This document shows, one piece after another, positions 26,566-35,308 of a stretch of 39,538 nucleotides of DNA. The stretch comes from Bacillota bacterium (GTDB taxonomy: Bacteria > Bacillota > Clostridia > Saccharofermentanales > Fastidiosipilaceae). The number at the start of each line of letters is the position of its first letter. Position 1 is the stretch's first letter. Both the position numbers and the translations under genes were made by a program. The stretch lies in the NCBI GenBank assembly GCA_030055235.1, contig JASGUW010000069.1, forward strand, positions 1 to 39,538, given 5' to 3'. The notes under the pieces were generated by a model. The model was not told where the DNA came from. It made no database searches and saw nothing but the letters and a program-made list of their open reading frames with translations.

Positions 26566-26677
26566 CAGTGTTCTCCGGTCAGTTAATCGATTCGCTCACA
26601 ATAACAGGCGTTTGCATTTGCTGTTTTAAAGTATACGAGCGCTTAGCACTCCGGCTGCTCCGGCCACCACGGCCGCC

Positions 26678-28426
26678 TCACGTTTCAAACTGGCTGTCGT
26701 GCAGGCGGCGGTAAAGCCCGCCCGCCGCCAGCAGCTCTTCATGCGTACCCTGCTCCACGATATCTCCGTCATCCATGACCAGAATCTGGTCGGCGGCGCG
26801 CACCGTCGACAGACGATGGGCAATGATGAAGCAGGTCCGCCCCTCCATGAGTTCCAGGAAAGAGCGCTGCACCAGCTGCTCGGTCATGGTGTCGATGTGG
26901 CTGGTGGCCTCGTCAAGAATCAGAAGCGGCGGGCGCAGCAGCATCACCCGGGCCACCGTCAGCAGCTGCAGCTGGCCGCTTGACAGCAGCGTGGCGCCGT
27001 TGCCGATGGCGGTGTCGTAGCCTTCCGGCAGCTGGCGGATAAAGCGGTCGGCGCGGGCGGCACGCGCAGCCTCCTGCACTTCTGCGAAGCTCGCCTCCGG
27101 TCGACCGTAGGCGATGTTTTCCCGGATCGTGCCCTCGAAGAGCCAGCTGTCCTGCAGGACCATGCCGATGGCGCCGCGCAGGCTGCGGCGGGTGACGGTG
27201 GCGATGGACTGGCCGTCAATCCGGATCTCGCCGGCGCTGACGTCATAGAAGCGCATGAGCAGATTGACCAGGGTGGTCTTCCCCGCCCCGGTCGGGCCGA
27301 CGATGGCAATGGTACCTTCGCCCGGCACTTCAAGATTAAGGTCGCGGATCAGGGGGCGGTCGGGATCGTAGGAGAAGGCGACGTCTCGGAAGCTGACGGC
27401 GCCCTCATGCAGCCGGAGCTCAGGCAGCGTCGGATCGATGTGCTCGGCAGGGATGTCGAGGATCTGGAAGATGCGCTCGCCGGAGGCGAAGGCGTTCTGC
27501 AGCTGGGCGAAGACGGCGGAGAGCTCGTTGATGGGCTTGGCAAACTGCAGGGTGTAGTTTAAAAGCCGCGTCATCTGGCCGATCGTCAGCCCGCCTGCCA
27601 GTGTAGTCAGGGCGGACACCAGGCCGACGGCCGCATAGGCGACGTTATTGACGAAGCGCGTTCCGGGGTTGGTCAGCGAAGAGTAGAACTGGGCCTTCTG
27701 GCCGGCGTCATATAGACGCTGGTTGATCTGGTCAAAGCGCCGGTCCAGGTCCGCTGCGGCCCCCGATGCCTGGATCAGGCGGCGCAGCTCGATCGCCTCT
27801 TCGCCCAGGGAATTGACGCGGCCGGTCATTTCCGCCTGATCGCGGTAGCGCTCATGGGAGCGCCTGGCGATGAAGCGGGTGATGACATAGTTCAGGGGCA
27901 TCAGGGCCAGCATCAGCAGGCTGATCCAGACGGAGGTTCTAAGCATCAGGAGCAGTGAGCCGCCAAGAATCAGGAGGCCGGAGACGAGCTGCACCAGGGC
28001 CTGGCGGACGCCCTCGCCGACAGCGTCGCTGTCGTTTGTCATGCGGGAGACCAGGTCGCCGCGGCTGTGGCGGTCCAGAACAGCGAGCTCAAGCTCGGTC
28101 ACATGGGCAAAGAGCCGGCTGCGCAGCCCGGTCACCAGGTCCTGGCTGAGGCGCTGGGCCTGGAGCACCACCAGCCAGTGGAAGAGGGCAGCGATGCCAT
28201 AGGCCAGGGCCAGCAGAACGAGCTGGCGGGCGAAACCTTCCCGCAGGATCTGGCCGGGACCCACCAGGCGGTCAATCAGGCTGCCGATCAGCCAGGGGGC
28301 CAGCAGAGAGGCCAGGCTGCCGACTATGCCCAGGCCGAGGATCGTGACCAGGCGCAGCCGCCGCTCCCAGAGCAGACGCATAAGGCGCAGGGCTGTCCGA
28401 CGCCGTCCGGGCATCTCATGGCGCAT
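26678..28426 (-). CDS. ABC exporter half-transporter (permease-ATPase fusion), subunit 2
   Basis: 582 residues. Six membrane segments fall in the first ~320 residues (WLIGSLIDRLVGPG, QLVLLALAYGIAALFHWLVV, LLMLRTSVWISLLMLALMPL). The nucleotide-binding domain has Walker A IVGPTGAGKTTLVN, Q-loop GMVLQDSWLFEGT, signature LLSSGQLQLL (LSGGQ changed to LSSGQ), Walker B LLILDEATSHID and IIAHRLSTV. The catalytic Glu is present. It is coupled by a one-base overlap to the upstream half-transporter. The pair resembles the MdlA/MdlB, YheI/YheH and BmrCD multidrug exporters; the substrate is unknown. Confidence 0.93.
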   Translation of the reverse strand: MRHEMPGRRRTALRLMRLLWERRLRLVTILGLGIVGSLASLLAPWLIGSLIDRLVGPGQILREGFARQLVLLALAYGIAALFHWLVVLQAQRLSQDLVTGLRSRLFAHVTELELAVLDRHSRGDLVSRMTNDSDAVGEGVRQALVQLVSGLLILGGSLLLMLRTSVWISLLMLALMPLNYVITRFIARRSHERYRDQAEMTGRVNSLGEEAIELRRLIQASGAAADLDRRFDQINQRLYDAGQKAQFYSSLTNPGTRFVNNVAYAAVGLVSALTTLAGGLTIGQMTRLLNYTLQFAKPINELSAVFAQLQNAFASGERIFQILDIPAEHIDPTLPELRLHEGAVSFRDVAFSYDPDRPLIRDLNLEVPGEGTIAIVGPTGAGKTTLVNLLMRFYDVSAGEIRIDGQSIATVTRRSLRGAIGMVLQDSWLFEGTIRENIAYGRPEASFAEVQEAARAARADRFIRQLPEGYDTAIGNGATLLSSGQLQLLTVARVMLLRPPLLILDEATSHIDTMTEQLVQRSFLELMEGRTCFIIAHRLSTVRAADQILVMDDGDIVEQGTHEELLAAGGLYRRLHDSQFET

Positions 28427-30153
28427 CAGAACACCTCCCCGGTCGGCGACTGCGAGCGCACGATTTCGCGGTAAAGGGACGATTCCCTGACAAGTTCGGC
28501 ATGCGAAGCCAAGCCCGCCACCCGTCCCTGATCCAGCAGCAGGATGCGGTCACAGGCGCGGATCGTGTGGACCCGCTGTGAGACGACGATGACAGCCGGC
28601 CTGGCCGGCAGGGCGGCAATCTCCCGCCGCAGCTTCTGCTCGGTCAGGTTGTCAAGGGCGGAAAAGGCATCATCGAGCAGGAGCAGGTCGGCGGGACGCA
28701 GCAGGACGCGGGCCAGGCTGAGGCGCTGGCGCTGGCCGCCGGAAAAGTTGGTCCCGCCGCGCTCGACGCGGCTGTCCAGGCTCTCCGGCAGGCGCAAGAC
28801 GAAGTCCAGGGCCTGGGCGCGCTCCAGGGCCAGATGGAGATCGGCATCCGTGTAGTCGGCCGGATCCAGGCCGAGCAGCAGGTTGTCGCGGATGCTGCCG
28901 GCCAGCAGGACGGCGCGCTGCGGCGCCCAGGCCATCCGGCCGCGCCAGTGGTCAAGGGAAGAGGCGGCGGCAGTCCGGCCGTGGAAGCGGACTTCGCCTG
29001 CAAAAGGCTCCCGAAAGCGCAGGATGAGGTCGAGCAGGGTCGACTTCCCGGCACCGGTCGTGCCGATGACGCCGAGGGTCTCCCCCCTGTCAAGCGTCAG
29101 GTCGATGTCACTGAGGACGGGATCTGCGGCGCCGGGGTAGCGAAAGGAGAGATGGCGGCAGACCAGGAGGGGCGCGGTGGTGGGCTCAGGTTTCGCAGAA
29201 ATAGTTGTCTTTATTGGTGTCTCCAGGACTTCTGAGACGCGGGAAGCGGCCGCAAAGGCGCGGGGAAAGAGCAGGGCGAGGTTGGCGACGACCATCATGG
29301 CCAGGACAATCTGGCCGAGGTAGTTGGTCAGCGCCAGCATCTCTCCCTGAGTCACATGGCCTGTGTCGACCGCAGTAGCTCCCCGGGCCAGGACGATGAC
29401 GATGGCCATATTGAAGATCAGCTGGGTCACCGGATTCATCAGGGCCGAGACGGCGGCAGCCCGGTTGGTCAGGCGTTCCAGGCGCTCGTTCTCCGTGGCG
29501 AAGCGGCGTCTTTCGTCCGCCTCCCTGCGGAAGGCGCGGATGACACGGACGCCGGCCATGTGGTCGCGGACCAGGGAACCGACGCGGTCGAGGGCGGTCT
29601 GGACCTGGCGGTAGGAGCTTATCGCCCAGCGCATGATGAGCCAGAGCAGCACCGTGGCGAGCGGGACGGCGACGACAAGGATCAGGGAGAGGCGGCGGGA
29701 GATGGAGAAGGACATGATGATGCCGCCGATGGCCAGAAAGGGCGCTCTGGTCAGCAGGCGGATGGTCATGGCGACGGCCACCTGAATCTGATTGATGTCG
29801 TTCGTCAGGCGGTTGGTCAGGCTGGCGGTGCCAAAGGCCTGACCCGTCTCGTCATCCAGGCGGATCGCGCGGGCGAAGAGGGCGCTGCGCAGGCTGGTGC
29901 CCGTGCCCTGAGAGGCCACCGAGGCCATGTACTGCGTCAGCAGCGAGAAGGAAAGGCCGACAACGGTCAGCAGCAGGAGGAGCAGGCCATGGCGCCAGAC
30001 AAGGGCACGATCGCCCATGCGTATGCCGCGGTCAATGATCGCGGCCATGATCAGCGGATTCAAAAGCTCAATGACCGCCTCAACCAGCTTGAAGATCGGC
30101 CCGGTTGCCAGCTGCAGACGGTAGGGCTTCAGATGTGGCAGCAGCGCTCTCAC
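28426..30153 (-). CDS. ABC exporter half-transporter (permease-ATPase fusion), subunit 1
   Basis: 575 residues: six membrane segments, then an ATPase domain with Walker A VIGTTGAGKSTLLD, signature NFSGGQRQRLSLAR and Walker B LLLLDDAFSALD. The Asp in place of the catalytic Glu makes this the degenerate site typical of heterodimeric exporters such as TM287/288 and BmrC, while its own LSGGQ-type signature serves the active site of the partner. It is first in the two-gene operon, followed by subunit 2 with a one-base overlap. Confidence 0.93.
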   Translation of the reverse strand: MRALLPHLKPYRLQLATGPIFKLVEAVIELLNPLIMAAIIDRGIRMGDRALVWRHGLLLLLLTVVGLSFSLLTQYMASVASQGTGTSLRSALFARAIRLDDETGQAFGTASLTNRLTNDINQIQVAVAMTIRLLTRAPFLAIGGIIMSFSISRRLSLILVVAVPLATVLLWLIMRWAISSYRQVQTALDRVGSLVRDHMAGVRVIRAFRREADERRRFATENERLERLTNRAAAVSALMNPVTQLIFNMAIVIVLARGATAVDTGHVTQGEMLALTNYLGQIVLAMMVVANLALLFPRAFAAASRVSEVLETPIKTTISAKPEPTTAPLLVCRHLSFRYPGAADPVLSDIDLTLDRGETLGVIGTTGAGKSTLLDLILRFREPFAGEVRFHGRTAAASSLDHWRGRMAWAPQRAVLLAGSIRDNLLLGLDPADYTDADLHLALERAQALDFVLRLPESLDSRVERGGTNFSGGQRQRLSLARVLLRPADLLLLDDAFSALDNLTEQKLRREIAALPARPAVIVVSQRVHTIRACDRILLLDQGRVAGLASHAELVRESSLYREIVRSQSPTGEVF

Positions 30154-30299
30154 GACTCAGATATCTCCTCCCAAATCCAGGCTTCTGGCATCATACCAGA
30201 CCCGGAAAATCGTATCCTGCGGCACAGCGGAGACCCACCGGGCGAGCCTATAATCGCCGCATAAATGTCCGGCAGCGCACACGTGCCGGACAGGATTAT

Positions 30300-30357
30300 C
30301 AGACAACCGGACAGCCGGACTGCCGGATCAGATAACCGGACAGCCGGACTGCCGGTG
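30300..30357. repeat. Two 29-bp direct repeats upstream of ferritin
   Basis: CAGACAACCGGACAGCCGGA (30300) and CAGATAACCGGACAGCCGGA (30329) begin two abutting 29-bp copies differing at only a few positions. They lie in the divergent gap between the ABC exporter and ferritin, 19 bases before the ferritin ATG. They could be tandem regulator sites or simple slippage. Confidence 0.7.
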
Positions 30358-30375
30358 AGAAAGGATACCGCTGAA

Positions 30376-30864
30376 ATGAAAATCAAGGAAAGCACCGTTG
30401 AAATGCTCTCAAAGCAGGTGAATGCCGAATTCTACGCCTCCTACCTGTATTTCTCAATGTCGATCTGGGCCAACCGCGAGAATCTGCCGGGACTGGCAAG
30501 CTGGATGGAGAAGCAGGCAAAGGAAGAGCTCGAACATGCCGAGCGTCTGCACAAGTACATCACCGAGCGCGGTGGCGACACCATTCTGGCCGCAATTGAT
30601 CTGCCCCCCACCGAATTCGGGTCAGCGCTCGCGGCGATGGAAGCGGCCTACGAGCACGAACTCATGGTCACGGACAGCTTCACGCGCATGATGGCGACGG
30701 CGCTGGAGGAGCATGATTTCGCCACCGTCAGCGCCCTGCAGTGGTTCGTTGACGAGCAGGTGGAAGAAGAGGCGCAAGCCTCCCACTGGGTCGACAGGCT
30801 GCGCATGGCCGGCGACAGGCAGGGAGCGCTGCTGATGGTCGACAGCCAGCTGGCTCAGCGCTGA
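30376..30864 (+). CDS. ftnA: Bacterial non-heme ferritin
   Basis: 162 residues from the ATG at 30376 (AAAGGA upstream); a longer frame from 30265 runs through direct repeats and is rejected. MLSKQVNAEFYASYLYFSMS provides the first ferroxidase Glu, and EKQAKEELEHAERLHKYI provides the Glu and His pair. DFATVSALQWFVDEQVEEEA supplies the second-helix ligands. It forms a 24-subunit cage that oxidises and stores iron. A strong terminator lies downstream but overlaps the start of the next reading frame. Confidence 0.94.
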   Translation: MKIKESTVEMLSKQVNAEFYASYLYFSMSIWANRENLPGLASWMEKQAKEELEHAERLHKYITERGGDTILAAIDLPPTEFGSALAAMEAAYEHELMVTDSFTRMMATALEEHDFATVSALQWFVDEQVEEEAQASHWVDRLRMAGDRQGALLMVDSQLAQR

Positions 30865-30886
30865 CGGCACCAGGCTCAAGAGCACC

Positions 30887-31993
30887 ATGATGAAGCGTTC
30901 TATTGAGAGAGGGTCCCGCCCTGATGCGGGATCCTCTTTTTCGTTTGATATCCCCTCCGCCGCCGCCCGCGACTTCAGCAGCGATACGGTCACCCAGCCC
31001 GACGCGGCCATGCGCCGGGCCATGGCCGGAGCCGTGGTCGGCGATGATGTGCAGCGCACGGATCCGACGGTCCTGGAGCTGGAAAACCGGGCGGCCGCCC
31101 TGCTCTACATGGAGGCAGCCCTGTTTGTGACGAGTGGCACAATGGGCAACCAGCTTGCCCTGATCGCTGCTTCTGAGCCTGGATGCGAAGTCATCCTTCC
31201 CGACAGCTGCCACATTGTCATCCATGAGGCTGCCGCCTCCGCCCGCCTGGCCCAGGTACAGCTGCGTACCATGGCGGCGCCGCTCGGGGTGCCGGATCCT
31301 GATGTTGTGGAGTCGCTCATTCGCCTGACGCCGGAGGATATCCACAGTCCGCGTACGGCTGTTGTGACGTATGAAAATCCTACCAGTGATGGAGCACTGG
31401 TGGCACCTTCGCTGATGGAGGACCTGGCCAGACTGGCCGGGCGACACCGAATCCATGTCCACGTTGACGGTGCCCGGATCTTTCATGCGGCAGCGGCGCT
31501 GGGCACGAGCGCAGCCGAGCTCGCCCGCCATGCCGACAGCGTCACGTTCTGCCTTTCCAAGGGTCTGGGCGCTCCCATCGGCTCCATGCTCTGCGGCAGC
31601 CGTAATTTTATTGAACGCGCCCGGCGTGCCCGCAAGTGGCTGGGCGGCGGCTGGCGGCAGGCCGGCGTGATCGCGGCGGCGGGGCTCGTCGCGCTCGAAA
31701 ACCGCCATGAGGCCGGTCGCGACATCGAGCGCGCCCGCCGAACGGCCGGGGAGCTGGCGAATATTGCGGGCTGCGAGGTCCTGTGGGAGCGTCAGACCAT
31801 CAACATGATCTTTCTGCGCCTTCCCGGCGGACAGGATGAGGTGCTGATGCAGGAACTGTCTGCCCGCCGTCTCGGGCACTACCCGCCCGAGCGGGGGCTC
31901 TGGCGCTTTGTCGTTCACCGTGACATCACGGACGAGGCGCTTGGTGATCTGGTCGTGGCCATGGCAGCGGCGCTGAGACAGGCACGGAGGTAG
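30887..31993 (+). CDS. ltaE: Threonine aldolase family PLP enzyme (low-specificity L-threonine aldolase-like)
   Basis: Up to 368 residues. RDFSSDTVTQPDAAMRRAMA and VGDDVQRTDPTVLELENRAA are the opening blocks of the family. ALFVTSGTMGNQLAL binds the cofactor phosphate, HVDGARIFHAAAALG holds the Asp/Arg pair, and TFCLSKGLGAPIGSML holds the PLP Lys (about 224). The enzyme cleaves L-allo-threonine or L-threonine to glycine and acetaldehyde. The start is uncertain: the ATG at 30887 has a poor ribosome binding site, and codons 8-18 lie inside a terminator-like hairpin. No in-frame ATG follows before the conserved region. Confidence 0.9.
   Translation: MMKRSIERGSRPDAGSSFSFDIPSAAARDFSSDTVTQPDAAMRRAMAGAVVGDDVQRTDPTVLELENRAAALLYMEAALFVTSGTMGNQLALIAASEPGCEVILPDSCHIVIHEAAASARLAQVQLRTMAAPLGVPDPDVVESLIRLTPEDIHSPRTAVVTYENPTSDGALVAPSLMEDLARLAGRHRIHVHVDGARIFHAAAALGTSAAELARHADSVTFCLSKGLGAPIGSMLCGSRNFIERARRARKWLGGGWRQAGVIAAAGLVALENRHEAGRDIERARRTAGELANIAGCEVLWERQTINMIFLRLPGGQDEVLMQELSARRLGHYPPERGLWRFVVHRDITDEALGDLVVAMAAALRQARR
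30909..30941 (+). terminator. Strong intrinsic terminator after ferritin, inside the 5' end of the aldolase frame
   Basis: GAGGGTCCCGC (30909-30919) pairs with GCGGGATCCTC (30926-30936) over 11 positions with one wobble, six-base loop CCTGAT, followed by TTTTT. It lies 44 bases after the ferritin stop but 22 bases into the downstream frame, so it may act as a partial terminator or attenuator. Confidence 0.85.
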
Positions 31994-32466
31994 TCGCAGC
32001 CGCAGTCACCGGGGTTCGATCAGCGACGCCGGGTCAGCAGTACCGGTAGGACGTTCCGAGACATTGCCGGGTCAACTGTGCTGACCCGGCAATGCTGAGT
32101 CGGCAGTGCCGGCGGGACTTTCCGAAACTGTGTCTGAGAGAAGTTTGTGCATTTTTTGCAAACGGGGCTGCTTTGCACCGCTCTGGGCTGCTTCTGTGCT
32201 GCATTTGGGCCAATTCGATAAAGTTTTCCGCAGCTTGTACCGTGCATTATCTTTCGTTTCTGTCACAGAGTATGAAAAGAAATATGAAATGCGGACGGGC
32301 GGCGGCGACAGATTCTTCAGAGCCTCAAAGACATGAGGCAGCTATATTGCGGCGGTTTTACGTAGCGCTCATGGCTTGTTTTCATACCCTGGCTGCACTC
32401 AACATGCTTGACCTGCTTCAGTTGGCAAAAGTTCACCATGCCGCCTGAAAGGGGGTGCTGACGGCA
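31994..32466. other. Gene-free region with a perfect 13-bp inverted repeat
   Basis: CATTGCCGGGTCA (32062-32074) and TGACCCGGCAATG (32082-32094) form a perfect hairpin with a 7-base loop, without a T-run. Flanks CCGGTAGGACGTTCCGA and GCCGGCGGGACTTTCCGA are imperfect direct repeats about 63 bp apart. The rest shows no gene. Confidence 0.5.
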
Positions 32467-32515
32467 TTTCTCTGACTTCGAAGCAGTTTTCTGGAAGCTT
32501 CCGGAGTCAGAGAAA
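32467..32515. repeat. Single palindromic unit upstream of element C
   Basis: TTTCTCTGACT (32467-32477) and AGTCAGAGAAA (32505-32515) are perfectly complementary, with GGAAGCTTCC inside the loop as a further palindrome. It resembles the nested palindromes of the tandem arrays in design but is single-copy here. Confidence 0.65.
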
Positions 32516-32550
32516 AATCGCTTGGGGTGAAAAATGTAGAGCATTCATTG

Positions 32551-32597
32551 CCAACGATTCATGCCACTTTGTGCCCTGAGCGATGCGAAAGGCATGG
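32551..32597. repeat. Dispersed 47-bp block (second copy at 24703-24749, inverted)
   Basis: CCAACGATTCATGCCACTTT, GTGCCCTGAGCGATGCG and AAAGGCATGG are shared with the complement of 24703-24749 with few changes. A short piece, CAACGATTCAT, also occurs at about 34164. Confidence 0.65.
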
Positions 32598-32625
32598 ACT
32601 ATTTGAATGACATTATTTCTGAGGC

Positions 32626-33036
32626 GAATCGGGGCAGGAGCGAAAAATTGGCAACTCCCATGCTGCCGACTGGCGGTCTGCACCGCCGCTTTCTTTCTTT
32701 TTATTTTCACAAAAGCGGCGGCAAAAGAATGAATAGCAAGCAGTCAGACTGTACGGGCAACACTTGCTGTAGTACCCGTGAAAGGGTGGACAAAAATTGC
32801 GCTGGTGCCCCGAAATCGGGGCAGGAACGAAAAAATTGTCCACAGGTGGACAAAAAACACCGTTTGTGCCCGCATACCTGGGCACAAACCCCGATTTCTG
32901 GCCAGGGATGGACAAAAATTGCGCTGGTGCCCCGGAATCGGGGCAGGAACGAAAAAATTGACCACGGCTAGGGAAAAATTGCGCTGGTGCCCCGGAATCG
33001 GGGCAGGAACGAAAAAATTGTCCATGGGCTCTGAGT
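32626..33036. repeat. Repeat element C: F1 half-unit, conserved core, F1 palindromic array
   Basis: Positions 32626-32655 are a right half-unit (TCGGGGCAGGAGCGAAAAAT). The core at 32656-32765 contains GACTGGCGGTCTGCACCGCC, a stem CCGCCGCTTT / AAAGCGGCGG around an AT-rich loop, and GCAGTCAGACTGTACGGGC. Array units follow at about 32786-33036: GGACAAAAATTGCGCTGGTG, inner CCCCGAAATCGGGG, then GAACGAAAAAATTGTCC. One interior unit is variant (CACCGTTTGTGCCCGCA with TGGGCACAAAC). This is the best-preserved of the three composite copies. Confidence 0.88.
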
Positions 33037-33993
33037 TTTGCTTGTTCAGGGGGTAGTTCGAGAAATACCAACGCCTCTATCGCGCTTGAGCTTCTCCCTT
33101 TTTTCACAGCTCCTGATTTCAGTTTTCTACGAAGCTGCTGACTTTTAACATACTGGAAATGTATTCAAAGAACCTCGTTAGGATTGCAGGTCTTCATCAC
33201 CGGTTACTTATCAATACAAACTTGGAGCTGCTCTGGCCTCCTGTCATTCATTCCATAATTTCTTTTAGCAGGAGTCAAAAGCTGCTTCAACCTTCCCTCC
33301 TCACCATGGCTTTGGGGCAGACTGCTCGATTTTGTCAATTGAAGATCGCAGAACCTGACTGAGAAGGGCGACTTGAGGTCGCCCGCCTGGGAGTACACGA
33401 TGATTGTGTCCTCTTCAAGCGGCCTGTAAACATGAGCTTTTTGTCGCAGTAGACCTCGATCAGAACACAAGGCTGCGGAAATGACAAATATTGCACATTC
33501 CGTATGCTCGGGCACATTCATATGACACCATCATGCATACATCGATGTAATTATTCAGATATGTGCATGTTCATGTACCACTTCTCCCAACCACCCCAAA
33601 GCTTGGAAAATTGAAATCTTGTACGATCCGCTAAAAGGGGGATTTCAGTTGAGCCAATGACTGCTCTGCTTCTTACCGCGTCGTTTCATAGAGCCTTCTT
33701 GATAGATGTAAAGATGCCGGGACGATGCAGCTGTCACCCTCTGAAGTAACAAAGCGCTTTGGCTTACTGGTTTTACTACGCAGGGGCGGTTTCAGGTCAA
33801 AACGGCGTGATATTCAATAAACAATTTAACTACAGGTTGTCTTAACCACGGAAAGTCATCCCATATTAAATGAGCTGATTTTCGTTTTAGGAGCGTGGCG
33901 GCGTCTAAATCGCAAAAACGGAGCAGCGGACGGACGTTTCTGGGGCGTGGCGGATGATGCGACGTGGTTGGATAAGTTTCCGGTGCGCGGGCG
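33037..33993. other. Low-GC gene-free region
   Basis: About 950 bases with many stops in all frames. A minus-strand fragment near 33400-33470 (LIEVYCDKKLMFTGR) faintly recalls transposase C-termini, but not enough to name a family. No intact gene, RNA or terminator was recognised. Confidence 0.4.
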
Positions 33994-34502
33994 AAATTAT
34001 GCTCTGTAATAAATTATGTTCTGTAAAATTAAAATGACTATAGAACTGAGGCTTCGCCATTAAGGGAGTAGAGCATAATTTGTCGGTGTCGCCGGAAAAA
34101 TCGCTAGTATGTGTTTGCCAAAATGGAAGCAAAAACGTGTTAGATGCCGCTATAAGCCCAGTGTCAACGATTCATATCATTTTCTTCCTTTAGTTAGCAG
34201 GTGCGGATATTTTTGCAATCGCAATCTGGCTGAGGCTTGAAAGCATTGAAGCAACCCGCAAATATATGGTGACCGAGGCTGATATTAAAATTAGGCGTAA
34301 AGCAATGGGAAAGCTTGATAACACATTGAACACCTCATCCAAATACAATCCTGGCAAAACTATCCTTGCGTTCTTTTGATGCACTGCAAATATTATGTTC
34401 TGCATTGGAAGCCTCGAATGACGGATCTAGCGGGGTTTATCCAACCCAGCAGAACATAATTTATAACAGAGCATAATTGCGATATGTTCTGCAGAACATA
34501 AT
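33994..34502. repeat. Cluster of ATTATGTTCTG motifs flanking a recombinase relic
   Basis: AAATTATGCTCTGTAAT (33994) and AAATTATGTTCTGTAAA (34011) are head to tail. GAGCATAATTT occurs at 34071, ATTATGTTCTG at 34392, CAGAACATAATTT at about 34450 and CAGAGCATAATT at 34467. A perfect 16-bp palindrome ATGTTCTGCAGAACAT lies at 34484-34499. The motifs sit on both sides of the relic at 34197-34379 and may be recombinase recognition or terminal sites. Confidence 0.65.
34197..34379 (+). pseudogene. C-terminal relic of a tyrosine recombinase/integrase
   Basis: The frame reads AGADIFAIAIWLRLESIEAT, then RKYMVTEADIKIRRKAMGKL and SKYNPGKTILAFF before TGA. This matches the C-terminal catalytic end of phage-integrase-type recombinases (usual form GVDI..IxxWLGHxSIxTTxKYM), including the active-site Tyr in RKYM. 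The usual GH is RL, so the conserved His is lost. The frame is closed by TAG just upstream (34191-34193) and the N-terminal portion with the RHR residues is absent. Low GC and surrounding motif repeats suggest the remains of an integrating element. Confidence 0.75.
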
Positions 34503-35308
34503 CGCAAGAACTGGCCGAAGTAGAGCAGCTGACGAATCCCGGTATCATCTGCCGACAAGAACACCTGCAGGACGGATCGCTCTGGTTCAATGTGATCTTC
34601 GTCTTCCTCGATGTTATGGATGCCAGGCACGCAAGGACAGACCGCTTGCGCGCCGGAACCTGGTACTGCATCTACTGCGATCGCCTCGATCATGAGACTA
34701 ACCCGTTGCAAACGCGTCTCCGCGCGAGATACTGATGCGGCTACAGCAAGTTATAGTTAACCTGTACCCAAAGGATCTGTTTGCAGCAAAAGCCAAGATG
34801 GAAGTACAGCAGTTTCTAGTTCCCTTAGCACGATAACGGCGACAGGATTGTCTTTGAGCCTTTCGCACTGTCATGAAATGGCGTGACAACAGCGCTTCCA
34901 AATGCAGTTAACAAATAATTCACCCAGTAATGTCTTGTGGATACAGCATCTGAGCTTAATCGAGTAAGCGAATTCTGAAAAGTGCTCTCATGGTTTGGCT
35001 ATGCGCAAAGTTCCGCAAACCAGATTAACAATAGAAAGAAACCGCCCTCTTTGTCATAGTCGGGTTCTATAAAAACAAGAATAAAGGAGGCGGTTTCCAT
35101 TTCCAGAATTACACAAAAGATTTCTTTGACTACCGAGATGACTTTACGTCTGTGATTTGACAAACCCGAGCGCAGGGTACAAACTTCACTTGAATTCTAG
35201 TTCCTGGATCTGTTGTCGGTTAGGGTTACGAAAATGGAGGGCACAAAAATGTTTGCACTCTATTTACTTAAATCGTCATGCTGATATCTGAACGTGGAAA
35301 GTCTATAT
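34503..35308. other. Low-GC gene-free region with a large inverted repeat
   Basis: No intact gene is seen. The plus frame near 34503-34700 (ELAEVEQLTNPGIICRQEHL...) is open but unrecognised. GAAACCGCCCTCTTT (about 35038) and AAAGGAGGCGGTTTC (about 35083) form an imperfect 15-bp inverted repeat around TTCTATAAAAACAAG. It resembles the end of an insertion sequence with a ribosome binding site but no transposase follows. Confidence 0.45.

Noticed and set aside
26643..26651. Second CIRCE site
   Set aside because: TTAGCACTC is present, but the second arm GAGTGCTAA is missing at the required spacing.
32000..32045. tRNA gene (T-loop-like GGTTCGATC)
   Set aside because: No acceptor stem, D-arm or anticodon arm can be drawn around it.
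35030..35100. Intact insertion sequence of ISL3 type
   Set aside because: There is an inverted repeat and a ribosome binding site but no transposase frame; at most a residual end.
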